Part shown: positions 13,975-20,646 of the stretch, piece after piece
Layout of the letters: every line of letters begins with the position of its first letter
How positions within the stretch are numbered: the stretch's first letter is position 1
Assembly: GCA_937901025.1 (NCBI GenBank)
Contig: CALCGR010000165.1
Coordinates: 1-24,386 of the forward strand
Length of the DNA stretch: 24,386 nt
Origin: an uncultured Bacteroidales bacterium
Lineage (GTDB): Bacteria; Bacteroidota; Bacteroidia; Bacteroidales; Paludibacteraceae
Direction of reading: 5' to 3'
The notes under the pieces: generated by a model
Databases searched by the model: none
Seen by the model: the letters and a program-made list of their open reading frames with translations, nothing else
What the model was told of the DNA's origin: nothing
Made by a program: the position numbers and the translations under genes

Positions 13975-14006
13975 CAAAAGTACAAAAAATTTTTGACATA
14001 TACAAA
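13975..14006 (-). promoter_or_regulatory. Bacteroidetes-type promoter of the lipid kinase-to-TonB operon
   Basis: On the minus strand TTTG (14006-14003) is followed by exactly 20 bases and then TACTTTTG (13982-13975), a full match to the TTTG-N20-TAnnTTTG consensus. The -33 box is the right half of a palindrome, ATACAAAT-N2-ATTTGTAT (14000-14017), shared in its core with the nqrA and metallophosphoesterase promoters. Confidence 0.8.
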
Positions 14007-14030
14007 TAAATTTGTATTTTTTCTTTATTT

Positions 14031-14065
14031 TCCCTACTCCTCTACCCCTCTACTCCTCTCCTCCT
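14031..14065. repeat. Family A repeat at the 3' end of nadD
   Basis: CCCTACTCCTCTACC units cover the last codons and the stop of nadD and run a few bases beyond it. In the nadD reading direction the purine-rich strand is read, and a TAG of the repeat is the stop codon. Confidence 0.82.
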
Positions 14066-14599
14066 GATTTCCGTGGAGGAAATATCGAAATATGGTGCAT
14101 TCCGTAGGAATGTCACCCCCATCTGTTCTTTCAGCGTCAGCGGTCCTTCAGGCGCAGCCGGTCTTTCAGCGTCAGCGGTCGTACAGCGCAGCGGTCGTCT
14201 CGGGTACACCAGTACCTTGTGTAGCCTCAGAATCTCTTTATAGTCGCGCCACCGGTCGAAGATTGCCCAGTTATCCTCTCCGATGACGAGCACGAACTCG
14301 TGTTCGGGGTAGCGTTGGCGCAGCTGCCGTAGCGTCTCCGCCGTATACGACGGGCGGGGTAGGGAGAACTCGAAATCCGACACCCGTATCCGCGGGTCGT
14401 GGAGGGCGGCTATCGCCTCCTTCGCGCCTTTCAGCCTTTCATCCTCTCCGCCTAATAAGGCGCTGTCCTTCAGTGGGTTATTCGGGCTCACCATCAGCCA
14501 TAGTTCGTCCAGGTCGGTGTTTTCGATCACCCACTTCGCGAGGCCCGTATGTCCATAGTGCATCGGGTTAAAACTCCCTCCGTAAATACCTATCTTCAT
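14042..14599 (-). CDS. nadD: Nicotinate-nucleotide adenylyltransferase NadD, C-terminus replaced by repeat
   Basis: This 185-residue enzyme adenylates nicotinate mononucleotide in NAD synthesis. The nucleotidyltransferase motif GGSFNPMHYGHT is at 7-18 and ISSTEIRR at 173-180. I chose the ATG at 14599 because MKIGIYGGSF is the family start; the frame extends upstream only through the nqr terminator. Two oddities are visible. Residues 137-158 (LRCTTADAERPAAPEGPLTLKE) come from family B repeats, in the opposite orientation to the other genes. After STEIRRR the protein ends in GVEG, encoded by family A, so the usual last 15-25 residues are missing. The signature SSTxIR is intact, so activity may be kept. 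It follows the nqr terminator and precedes a separate promoter. Confidence 0.9.
   Translation of the reverse strand: MKIGIYGGSFNPMHYGHTGLAKWVIENTDLDELWLMVSPNNPLKDSALLGGEDERLKGAKEAIAALHDPRIRVSDFEFSLPRPSYTAETLRQLRQRYPEHEFVLVIGEDNWAIFDRWRDYKEILRLHKVLVYPRRPLRCTTADAERPAAPEGPLTLKEQMGVTFLRNAPYFDISSTEIRRRGVEG
14126..14195. repeat. Family B repeat array in nadD, opposite orientation
   Basis: About four units of CAGCGCAGCGGTC type are on the plus strand, so nadD reads the strand that normally carries TAG in each unit. At those positions the coding strand has TAC, AAA, AAG and AAA in place of TAG, so the reading frame stays open. Confidence 0.82.
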
Positions 14600-14601
14600 A
14601 A

Positions 14602-14638
14602 ACAAAAAGTAGGAACGCGCACATACGCACGCGTTCCT
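14602..14638 (-). terminator. Rho-independent terminator after nqrF
   Basis: Perfect 9-base arms AGGAACGCG (14611-14619) and CGCGTTCCT (14630-14638) enclose a 10-base loop. On the minus strand the stem is followed by TACTTTTTGTTT. It lies 9 bases after the nqrF stop and 12 bases before the nadD start, ending the nqr transcript or lowering read-through into nadD. Confidence 0.8.
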
Positions 14639-14646
14639 TAACATAT

Positions 14647-15930
14647 TTATCCGCCGAAGTTATCGTACCGAATATCCTCGTCCGCCACTCCCAGCGAGTG
14701 CAACAGGTCAATCACCGTCTTACTCATCATCGGAGGTCCGCACAGGTAATACTCGATATCCTCGGGTGCCTCATGCTGCTTGAGGTACGTATCCCCCATC
14801 ACAGGAGCAATGAAGCCTGCCGTATACTTGACTCCCATCGCATCGGCCTTGGGATCCGGACGGTCCAACGCCAGGTGGAAATGGAAATTCGGGAACTCTT
14901 TCTCCAGTGCCAGGAAGTCCTCCATAAAGAACACCTCGTCAATTGCACGTGCCCCGTAGAAATAGTGCATCTCGCGGTCGCGGCACTGTCTTGTCTTCAA
15001 CATATGCATGATCTGCGCACGTAGCGGAGCCATCCCGGCACCACCGCCGACCCAGATCATCTCTTTCTTGCTGTCATAGACCGGACGGAACTCCCCGTAA
15101 GGTCCGCTCATCATCACCTTGTCGCCCGGCTTGAGCGAGAAGATATACGTGGAGGCGATACCGCACGGCACATCCATGAACTCCGGTCCGTTAGGACACT
15201 GATCCTTCGGCTTGAAGGGCGGGGTAGCGATACGAACGGTAAGCGTGATGATATCGCCCTCGTCCGGATAGTTAGCCATCGAGTACGCACGGATCGTAGG
15301 CTCCGTGTTCTTCTGCTTCAGTCCGAACAGACCGAAGTGCTGCCATGCGCCTAAGTACAGGTCGCCGATGAGGCTCTTATCCATATCCTTGTCATAATCG
15401 ATATCGTACGCGGGGATGCGGATCTGCGCATACGAACCCGGTTCGAAGTTCATGTGCTCGCCTGCCGGCAACTTCACCTTGAACTCCTTAATGAACGTAG
15501 CCACGTTCTTATTCGATATCACTTCGCATTCCCATTCTTTTACACCCAGGATCGACTCGTCCATCTTCAGTTGCAGGTCATTCTTCACCTTCACCTGACA
15601 TCCGAGTCTCCAGTGCTCTTTCTGTTGCTTACGGCTGAAGTGTACCGTCTCCGTCGGCAATATGTCGCCACCGCCTTCGAGCACTTGACACTTACACTGT
15701 CCGCAACTACCTTTACCACCGCAAGCGGAGGGCAGGTGTACACCGGCTTCGCCGAGCGACGCCAACAGCGTTCCGCCCGCAGGAATAGCATACTCTTTAT
15801 CCCCGTTGATTGTCACTTTCACATCGCCGCTGGCAACTAAGTAACGCTTCGCTACCAGCAGTACGATCACGAGCAATAATATCACGGCCAAGAAAACGAT
15901 GACGGCCGTCAAAATAGCTGTTAAATCCAT
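14647..15930 (-). CDS. nqrF: Na+-translocating NADH:quinone reductase subunit F
   Basis: This 427-residue subunit takes electrons from NADH through FAD to a [2Fe-2S] cluster and on into the Na+ pump. One N-terminal membrane helix (about 5-27) is followed by a ferredoxin domain with C70, C76, C79 and C111. The FAD site RAYSMANYP is at 213-221 and the NADH-binding GGGAGMAPLR at 294-303. It ends in the usual CGPP...YDNFGG. A GGAGG ribosome-binding site lies just before the ATG, and nqrE ends 13 bases upstream. It is the last gene of the operon, followed by a terminator. Confidence 0.98.
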   Translation of the reverse strand: MDLTAILTAVIVFLAVILLLVIVLLVAKRYLVASGDVKVTINGDKEYAIPAGGTLLASLGEAGVHLPSACGGKGSCGQCKCQVLEGGGDILPTETVHFSRKQQKEHWRLGCQVKVKNDLQLKMDESILGVKEWECEVISNKNVATFIKEFKVKLPAGEHMNFEPGSYAQIRIPAYDIDYDKDMDKSLIGDLYLGAWQHFGLFGLKQKNTEPTIRAYSMANYPDEGDIITLTVRIATPPFKPKDQCPNGPEFMDVPCGIASTYIFSLKPGDKVMMSGPYGEFRPVYDSKKEMIWVGGGAGMAPLRAQIMHMLKTRQCRDREMHYFYGARAIDEVFFMEDFLALEKEFPNFHFHLALDRPDPKADAMGVKYTAGFIAPVMGDTYLKQHEAPEDIEYYLCGPPMMSKTVIDLLHSLGVADEDIRYDNFGG

Positions 15931-15943
15931 AGTTCGTCCCTCC

Positions 15944-16552
15944 TTAAATATTCAGTCCGCTGAAGCACATAAATGCCATAGCCATCAGACCTACCGTGAT
16001 AAACGTAATACCGATACCTTGCAACGGCTTCGGTACATCATTGTACTCCATCTTCTCGCGAATACCTGCCAGGCACACGATCGCCAGCATCCAGCCAAGA
16101 CCGCTACCTACCGCGAACGCAAACGCGTCGCCGATATTCGCAATCGCCTTCACGTTCTCGGGATCCAGTCCTACGCGTTGCTGCATGAACAGACTGCCAC
16201 CCATGATGGCGCAGTTCACCGCAATCAGCGGCAGGAAGATACCCAGCGTCGCGTACAGCGACGGACTTACTTTCTCAACGATCATCTCCACCAGCTGCGT
16301 GATGGCCGCGATAACCGCAATGAACAATATAAAACTCAGGTACCCTAAGCCCAGCGGCTCCAGCACCATCGTCTGCAACAGGTAGTTAATCGGCAGCGTG
16401 ATGGTCTGCACAAAGATCACCGCGATACCGAGTCCCAGACTCGTCTTTACATCCTTCGATACCGCCAGGAATGAGCACATTCCCAGGAAGAAGGCAAACA
16501 CCATGTTGTCCGCAAAAATCGTACGAACAAATAAACTAATTGCGTGTTCCAT
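15944..16552 (-). CDS. nqrE: Na+-translocating NADH:quinone reductase subunit E
   Basis: This 202-residue polytopic inner-membrane subunit pairs with NqrD to form the membrane core. C26 and C113 match the conserved cysteines that, with two in NqrD, bind the intramembrane iron-sulfur centre known from the Vibrio enzyme. The start ATG shares one base with the nqrD stop (TAATG), and GAGGAG precedes it as a ribosome-binding site. Confidence 0.97.
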   Translation of the reverse strand: MEHAISLFVRTIFADNMVFAFFLGMCSFLAVSKDVKTSLGLGIAVIFVQTITLPINYLLQTMVLEPLGLGYLSFILFIAVIAAITQLVEMIVEKVSPSLYATLGIFLPLIAVNCAIMGGSLFMQQRVGLDPENVKAIANIGDAFAFAVGSGLGWMLAIVCLAGIREKMEYNDVPKPLQGIGITFITVGLMAMAFMCFSGLNI

Positions 16553-17178
16553 TATTTTTTCTCCTCATTTATTGAGCGGTGAGCCCAGATGACACATCCT
16601 ACTAATATCAGCGCCATAGCCGGCATAAGCATCATTCCGCAGTTCTCGTACCATCCGCCATTGGTAATGTACCAACTCTCGGGGATAATCTGATAACCGA
16701 GCAACTTTCCGCTACCAAGCAGTTCGCGGAAGAAAGCTACGATAACCAAAATGGCTGCATAACCTAAACCGTTACCCAGACCATCCATCAGCGATTCCAG
16801 AGGACTGTTCGTCATAGCAAACGCTTCCAGACGTCCCATCAATATACAGTTCGTGATAATCAATCCGATATATACGCTTAACTGCATCGCTACATCGTAA
16901 GCAAACGCTTTAAGCACTTCACTCACAATCGTTACCAGCGCCGCTACTACTACCAACTGTACAATAATACGGATACGCATCGGAATCGACTTGCGGATCA
17001 GCGAGATAACCACGTTCGATAACGCTACGATAATCGTTACCGATACACCCATCACCAACGCCGGCTTGAGTTGTACCGTTACCGCTAACGCCGAACAGAT
17101 ACCTAAAATCTGTACCAGCACAGGGTTATTCAAATTCAGAGGATTAACAAAAGCCTCTTTCGTGTTTTTACTTAACAT
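16552..17178 (-). CDS. nqrD: Na+-translocating NADH:quinone reductase subunit D
   Basis: This 208-residue polytopic membrane subunit is homologous to NqrE with opposite topology. C28 and C111 are the conserved cluster ligands. An ATG at 17199 also exists, but GGAGG with a 6-base spacer lies right before the ATG at 17178, and the family normally begins close to SKNTKEAFVNPL, so the inner start was chosen. It overlaps the end of nqrC by 11 bases. Confidence 0.95.
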   Translation of the reverse strand: MLSKNTKEAFVNPLNLNNPVLVQILGICSALAVTVQLKPALVMGVSVTIIVALSNVVISLIRKSIPMRIRIIVQLVVVAALVTIVSEVLKAFAYDVAMQLSVYIGLIITNCILMGRLEAFAMTNSPLESLMDGLGNGLGYAAILVIVAFFRELLGSGKLLGYQIIPESWYITNGGWYENCGMMLMPAMALILVGCVIWAHRSINEEKK

Positions 17179-17941
17179 CTTTGACCTCCATTTCTTCATT
17201 GGATTCTACTTCGTTCAAGAACGTGGCATACTCTGCTAAGTTAGCTACCAACATATCATTCACACCCGTAGACGTGATCGTGGCACCGGCCCAAGCATCT
17301 ACCTGCTCTTGACCTTGCTCTGCTGCCTTACCGGACTTGAGGACCGCAATCGAACGAATAACACCCTCGGCATCCTTGATATGCTTGCCATTGAACTGAT
17401 TACGGAACTTAGCCGTGGTGATCTCTGCACCCAAACCCGGAGTCTCTCCTTCGTGGTTGAAGTTCACACCAAAGACCGTGTTCTTATCCTCGTCCAAAGC
17501 TAAATAACCACCAATACCGCCCCATAGACCTTGTCCGTGGAGACGTAGTACATACTTCGTGGCACCTTCTACATTGAATACATACACTTCCGTCTCGCCG
17601 CAAGAGATCGTGTCTTCACACAACTCCATATACAACTGAGCCGGATCCGCTGCCGCATTCACATCTTGATTAAGCGCTACCAATATCTGTTTCTGTTTGT
17701 CCAACAACGCATTCGCTTGCTGACGCTTCGACAGCACCTGACTAACGGCCGCTAACGCTACCGCTACAATCACTACCAACACCGTGGCATAAATGATTGT
17801 ATATCCATTTGACTCCGTAGAGAAACGTTTTTTCTTCACTTCCTCAAAGCAATTCGTTTGATTGCATTGCGGACATACGTCTGGAGCTTGATCTCCGGTG
17901 TGGATGTATCCACACACTTTACATACAAATTGTTTTGCCAT
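17168..17941 (-). CDS. nqrC: Na+-translocating NADH:quinone reductase subunit C with N-terminal rubredoxin-like domain
   Basis: This is a 257-residue protein. The NqrC part begins near residue 44 with NGYTIIYATVLVVIVAVALAAV, the single membrane helix, and ends with the FMN-attachment segment AGATITS (T221 is the expected phosphoester site). It fits the family throughout. Ahead of it, residues 1-32 form a rubredoxin-like metal knuckle: C7-x2-C10-G, then C23-P-x-C26, with GYIHTG and APDVCPQC as in rubrerythrin tails. The start at 17941 lies 2 bases after the nqrB stop, and no other in-frame start falls between the two parts before the NqrC helix, so the fusion is real in this sequence. By NqrC topology the extra domain would be cytoplasmic. 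It would be a candidate added redox site near NqrF, which is inference. Confidence 0.95.
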   Translation of the reverse strand: MAKQFVCKVCGYIHTGDQAPDVCPQCNQTNCFEEVKKKRFSTESNGYTIIYATVLVVIVAVALAAVSQVLSKRQQANALLDKQKQILVALNQDVNAAADPAQLYMELCEDTISCGETEVYVFNVEGATKYVLRLHGQGLWGGIGGYLALDEDKNTVFGVNFNHEGETPGLGAEITTAKFRNQFNGKHIKDAEGVIRSIAVLKSGKAAEQGQEQVDAWAGATITSTGVNDMLVANLAEYATFLNEVESNEEMEVKDVK

Positions 17942-17943
17942 AG

Positions 17944-19140
17944 TTATGCTCTTTTAAGACGTTTATTAACATTAACTCGAATCACACACCAGTCAATCAG
18001 CGGTGCAAACGCATTACCCAGCAGGATAGCGAGCATCATGCCCTCGGGATAACCTGCGTTGAAGACGCGAATCACAATCACCATAAAACCAATCAGCGCA
18101 CCGTATATCCATTTACCTGCTTCCGTACGAGCAGCCGTCACAGGGTCGGTGGCCATGAACACGGCACCGAATAGCAAACCGCCCGAGATAAGATGCATGT
18201 ACCAAGGATAATTAGCCATCGCCGTCTCCGGACCAAAAGCGTTCACCAACGCAGCCGTAATACCGGCCGTAGCCAGGATTGATACCATGATCTTCCAACT
18301 AGCCACACCCGTGCATAACAGTAGGATTGCACCCAACAAGATTGCCCAGCAGCAGGTCTCACCTACGCAACCGGGAATCAATCCGTTGAACATCGTCCAG
18401 AAGTCTGCCGGCATAAAACTTGCATCGGCACTCGTGGCCATCTCCGTCAACGGAGTAGCACCACTGAAGCCATCGACCAACGTCTTACCGTTATCCCAAC
18501 CCCAGGTGCCTGCCGTGCGAATGAACGGCTCGTCACCCGTCATGTGCGACGGATAAGCAAAGAATAGGAACGCACGCGTGATAAGCGCTACGTTGAAGAT
18601 GTTATATCCCGTACCGCCAAACAATTCCTTGGCAAATACTACCGCAAAAGCCGTAGCAATAGCTACCATCCATAACGGAGTGCCAATCGGTACAATCAGC
18701 GGAATGAGGAATCCCGTTACAAGGAATCCCTCGGCTACCTCTTCGTGCTTGAACTGCGCTACCGTGAACTCGATACCCAGTCCTACTACGTACGATACGA
18801 TGATAAACGGTAATACTGCCAGCAGACCGAAGCCAAAGGCTTTCCAGAACAGAGCACACGTCATTGCGCCCTTCACTATCTCGCCCGTAGCCAGGAAATG
18901 TTGGTAACCGGTGTTGAACATACCGAATAGCAAAGCCGGCACCAAAGCCAATACGACTATGATCATCGTGCGCTTACTGTCGTTGCCGTCGTGGATATGG
19001 GCGCCTACCTTGCGCGCCGTCGTGCTCGGGGTGAACAGGAACGTATCAAAGGCGTCGTAAAAACTGCTTAACTTATTCAGCTTCCCGCCTTCTTCGAAGT
19101 TCTTACCGAACTGTTTCCATACCTCATAAAACGTCTTCAT
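17944..19140 (-). CDS. nqrB: Na+-translocating NADH:quinone reductase subunit B
   Basis: This 398-residue membrane subunit carries covalent FMN and riboflavin and belongs to the ion-translocating core. The FMN motif SGATPLTEM is present, with T229 as the attachment residue. About ten hydrophobic helices follow a short cytosolic N-terminus. A GTG at 19143 is also in frame, but AGGAGG with a 7-base spacer points to the ATG at 19140, which shares its A with the nqrA stop (TGATG). Confidence 0.97.
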   Translation of the reverse strand: MKTFYEVWKQFGKNFEEGGKLNKLSSFYDAFDTFLFTPSTTARKVGAHIHDGNDSKRTMIIVVLALVPALLFGMFNTGYQHFLATGEIVKGAMTCALFWKAFGFGLLAVLPFIIVSYVVGLGIEFTVAQFKHEEVAEGFLVTGFLIPLIVPIGTPLWMVAIATAFAVVFAKELFGGTGYNIFNVALITRAFLFFAYPSHMTGDEPFIRTAGTWGWDNGKTLVDGFSGATPLTEMATSADASFMPADFWTMFNGLIPGCVGETCCWAILLGAILLLCTGVASWKIMVSILATAGITAALVNAFGPETAMANYPWYMHLISGGLLFGAVFMATDPVTAARTEAGKWIYGALIGFMVIVIRVFNAGYPEGMMLAILLGNAFAPLIDWCVIRVNVNKRLKRA

Positions 19141-20498
19141 CACTCTACCTCCTTTCTTAAGTTCGCCAATGCCTCACTCACAATCGCTTGCAGCGGCATC
19201 TTTGACGTGCATATATACTCGCATAGCCCGAAATCCTCCGGCGCTACCTCGTACGCACCTAATTGCTCCATCTTATCGATATTCCCCGCAATCATCGCTT
19301 TGATGAGTTGCTCCGGATAGATATCCATCGGGAAGACCTTGTCATATTCGTTGCTCACGATGATCGCTCTGCGACCGCCTTTCACGCGGGCATCCCATTG
19401 GTAGTGACGCTCACCGAACAGCCAGCGCAACAATCCGCAATCCAATCCCTTGGCCGGATCCGTCATCGTCGCGTTGTAGTCGTGTACGCGCGGCAGCAGC
19501 CAGCCCATGAACTCGTGCTTCTCCGTACCTTCGGCAATAATCGTAATCTGATTAGCGCGGTAGCAGATGATCTCGTCCGCTGCCTTCTGCGTTCCGCTCA
19601 GCACGTTTCCGCAGATATAGCGTACCGCCAACTCCTTGTGGGCGTTGCAGTTTACGAACGCTCCCATCGCCATTCCCGGTAACATCTTGTAGTATTGCGG
19701 CTGATAGGCCATGTCGCCCGTTAAGGCAATCACGCGCTCTTGATCTACGATTCCTTTTTGGAAGAACTTTCCGATACGGGCTACATCCTGGATGTTCACC
19801 GTGAACACCGTCTCGCCCTTCGCTATCGGGGCTACGTGGTTAATCTGTACGCTGATGTTCCCGGCGGGGTGGGGACCCTCCACGCTGTACTTCGTGCAGT
19901 TCTTTAGGCCCGCGAACTCCGCTACCGCCTGCTTCGCATTGAGGCCTACATAGACGGGAGCCAGCTGACTCAGTGCATCGATACCGGCTTGGATGAGGTT
20001 CGCCTTGCCTTGCATCACGAACGCATAGTCCGGCGCTAACGGCGCACTGTCGAACGTGGTGATGAAGATTGCCTTGGGTTGTTTACTCGGCATCGCGATG
20101 CAGTCGTACGGACGCTGTTTGATATACGTCCATAGACCCGACTGCAACAGCAGTGCTTTTACGTTTGCGTCTTTGCCGATGGGGAAAGTCTCGTACGCGA
20201 TCGTTGCATCCGCTTCGATGGCGATGTACATCACTTTCCTGCGCTCGCCGCGGTTAATCTCTACGACTTTTCCGCTTACGGGCGATGTCACCAGCAAATC
20301 CTCAAACTGCTTGTCGTGAATCAGGGCGGAGCCTGCTTTCACCTTGTCGCCTTCCTTCACCATGATCTTCGGTGTCAGTCCGGCGTACTGGTCGGGTACA
20401 ATCTTATAGATAGCCGGTCTGCGTGCACTGCCTAACGTCCGTGCTGCCCGTCCATCCATCGGAATGTCCAACCCCTTTTTCAGTTTAATCTGTTGCAT
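19140..20498 (-). CDS. nqrA: Na+-translocating NADH:quinone reductase subunit A
   Basis: This 452-residue peripheral cytoplasmic subunit is involved in quinone binding at the membrane interface. It begins with IKLKKGLDIPMDGRA, the usual NqrA start, and has GDKVKAGSALIHDK (biotinyl-like fold) at about 54-67. HKELAVRYICGNVLSG and VHDYNATMTDPAKGLD are further family segments. It is the first gene of the operon, about 45 bases after the predicted transcription start. Confidence 0.97.
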   Translation of the reverse strand: MQQIKLKKGLDIPMDGRAARTLGSARRPAIYKIVPDQYAGLTPKIMVKEGDKVKAGSALIHDKQFEDLLVTSPVSGKVVEINRGERRKVMYIAIEADATIAYETFPIGKDANVKALLLQSGLWTYIKQRPYDCIAMPSKQPKAIFITTFDSAPLAPDYAFVMQGKANLIQAGIDALSQLAPVYVGLNAKQAVAEFAGLKNCTKYSVEGPHPAGNISVQINHVAPIAKGETVFTVNIQDVARIGKFFQKGIVDQERVIALTGDMAYQPQYYKMLPGMAMGAFVNCNAHKELAVRYICGNVLSGTQKAADEIICYRANQITIIAEGTEKHEFMGWLLPRVHDYNATMTDPAKGLDCGLLRWLFGERHYQWDARVKGGRRAIIVSNEYDKVFPMDIYPEQLIKAMIAGNIDKMEQLGAYEVAPEDFGLCEYICTSKMPLQAIVSEALANLRKEVE

Positions 20499-20550
20499 AA
20501 TGCTTTAATTTATTTATATGGTGTTTGTTTTTTACTCACAAAACAGCGTG

Positions 20551-20582
20551 CAAAGATACTGCTTTTTTTTGACATACGCAAA
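20551..20582 (-). promoter_or_regulatory. Promoter of the nqr operon
   Basis: On the minus strand TTTG (20582-20579), 20 bases, then TATCTTTG (20558-20551) match the Bacteroidetes TTTG-N20-TAnnTTTG consensus exactly. The -33 TTTG is the right half of CAAAAATATTTG and is followed by CGTATGTC, much like the lipid kinase promoter. Confidence 0.82.
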
Positions 20583-20588
20583 TATTTT

Positions 20589-20604
20589 TGCAAATTTATT
20601 TGCA
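20589..20604. promoter_or_regulatory. Palindrome between the divergent nqrA and metallophosphoesterase promoters
   Basis: TGCAAAT and ATTTGCA are perfect 7-base arms around TT. The right arm contains the -33 TTTG of the plus-strand promoter. Its core CAAATTTATTTG is identical to that at the lipid kinase promoter, so one regulator may act at both. This is inference from two or three sites. Confidence 0.5.
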
Positions 20605-20630
20605 TATGTGGAATTTTTTGTATATCTTTG
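20599..20630 (+). promoter_or_regulatory. Promoter of the metallophosphoesterase gene
   Basis: TTTG (20599-20602), 20 bases, then TATCTTTG (20623-20630) match the Bacteroidetes promoter consensus. The ATG at 20647 lies about 10 bases after the expected transcription start. Confidence 0.8.
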
Positions 20631-20646
20631 CACCGAAAATTGGGTT

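Noticed and set aside
13107..14009. Plus-strand open frame of 300 codons
   Set aside because: It lies antisense to the lipid kinase, which has clear motifs on the minus strand.
20518..20646. Longer start for the metallophosphoesterase
   Set aside because: It would begin upstream of the predicted promoter; the ATG at 20647 follows the -7 box by 17 bases.
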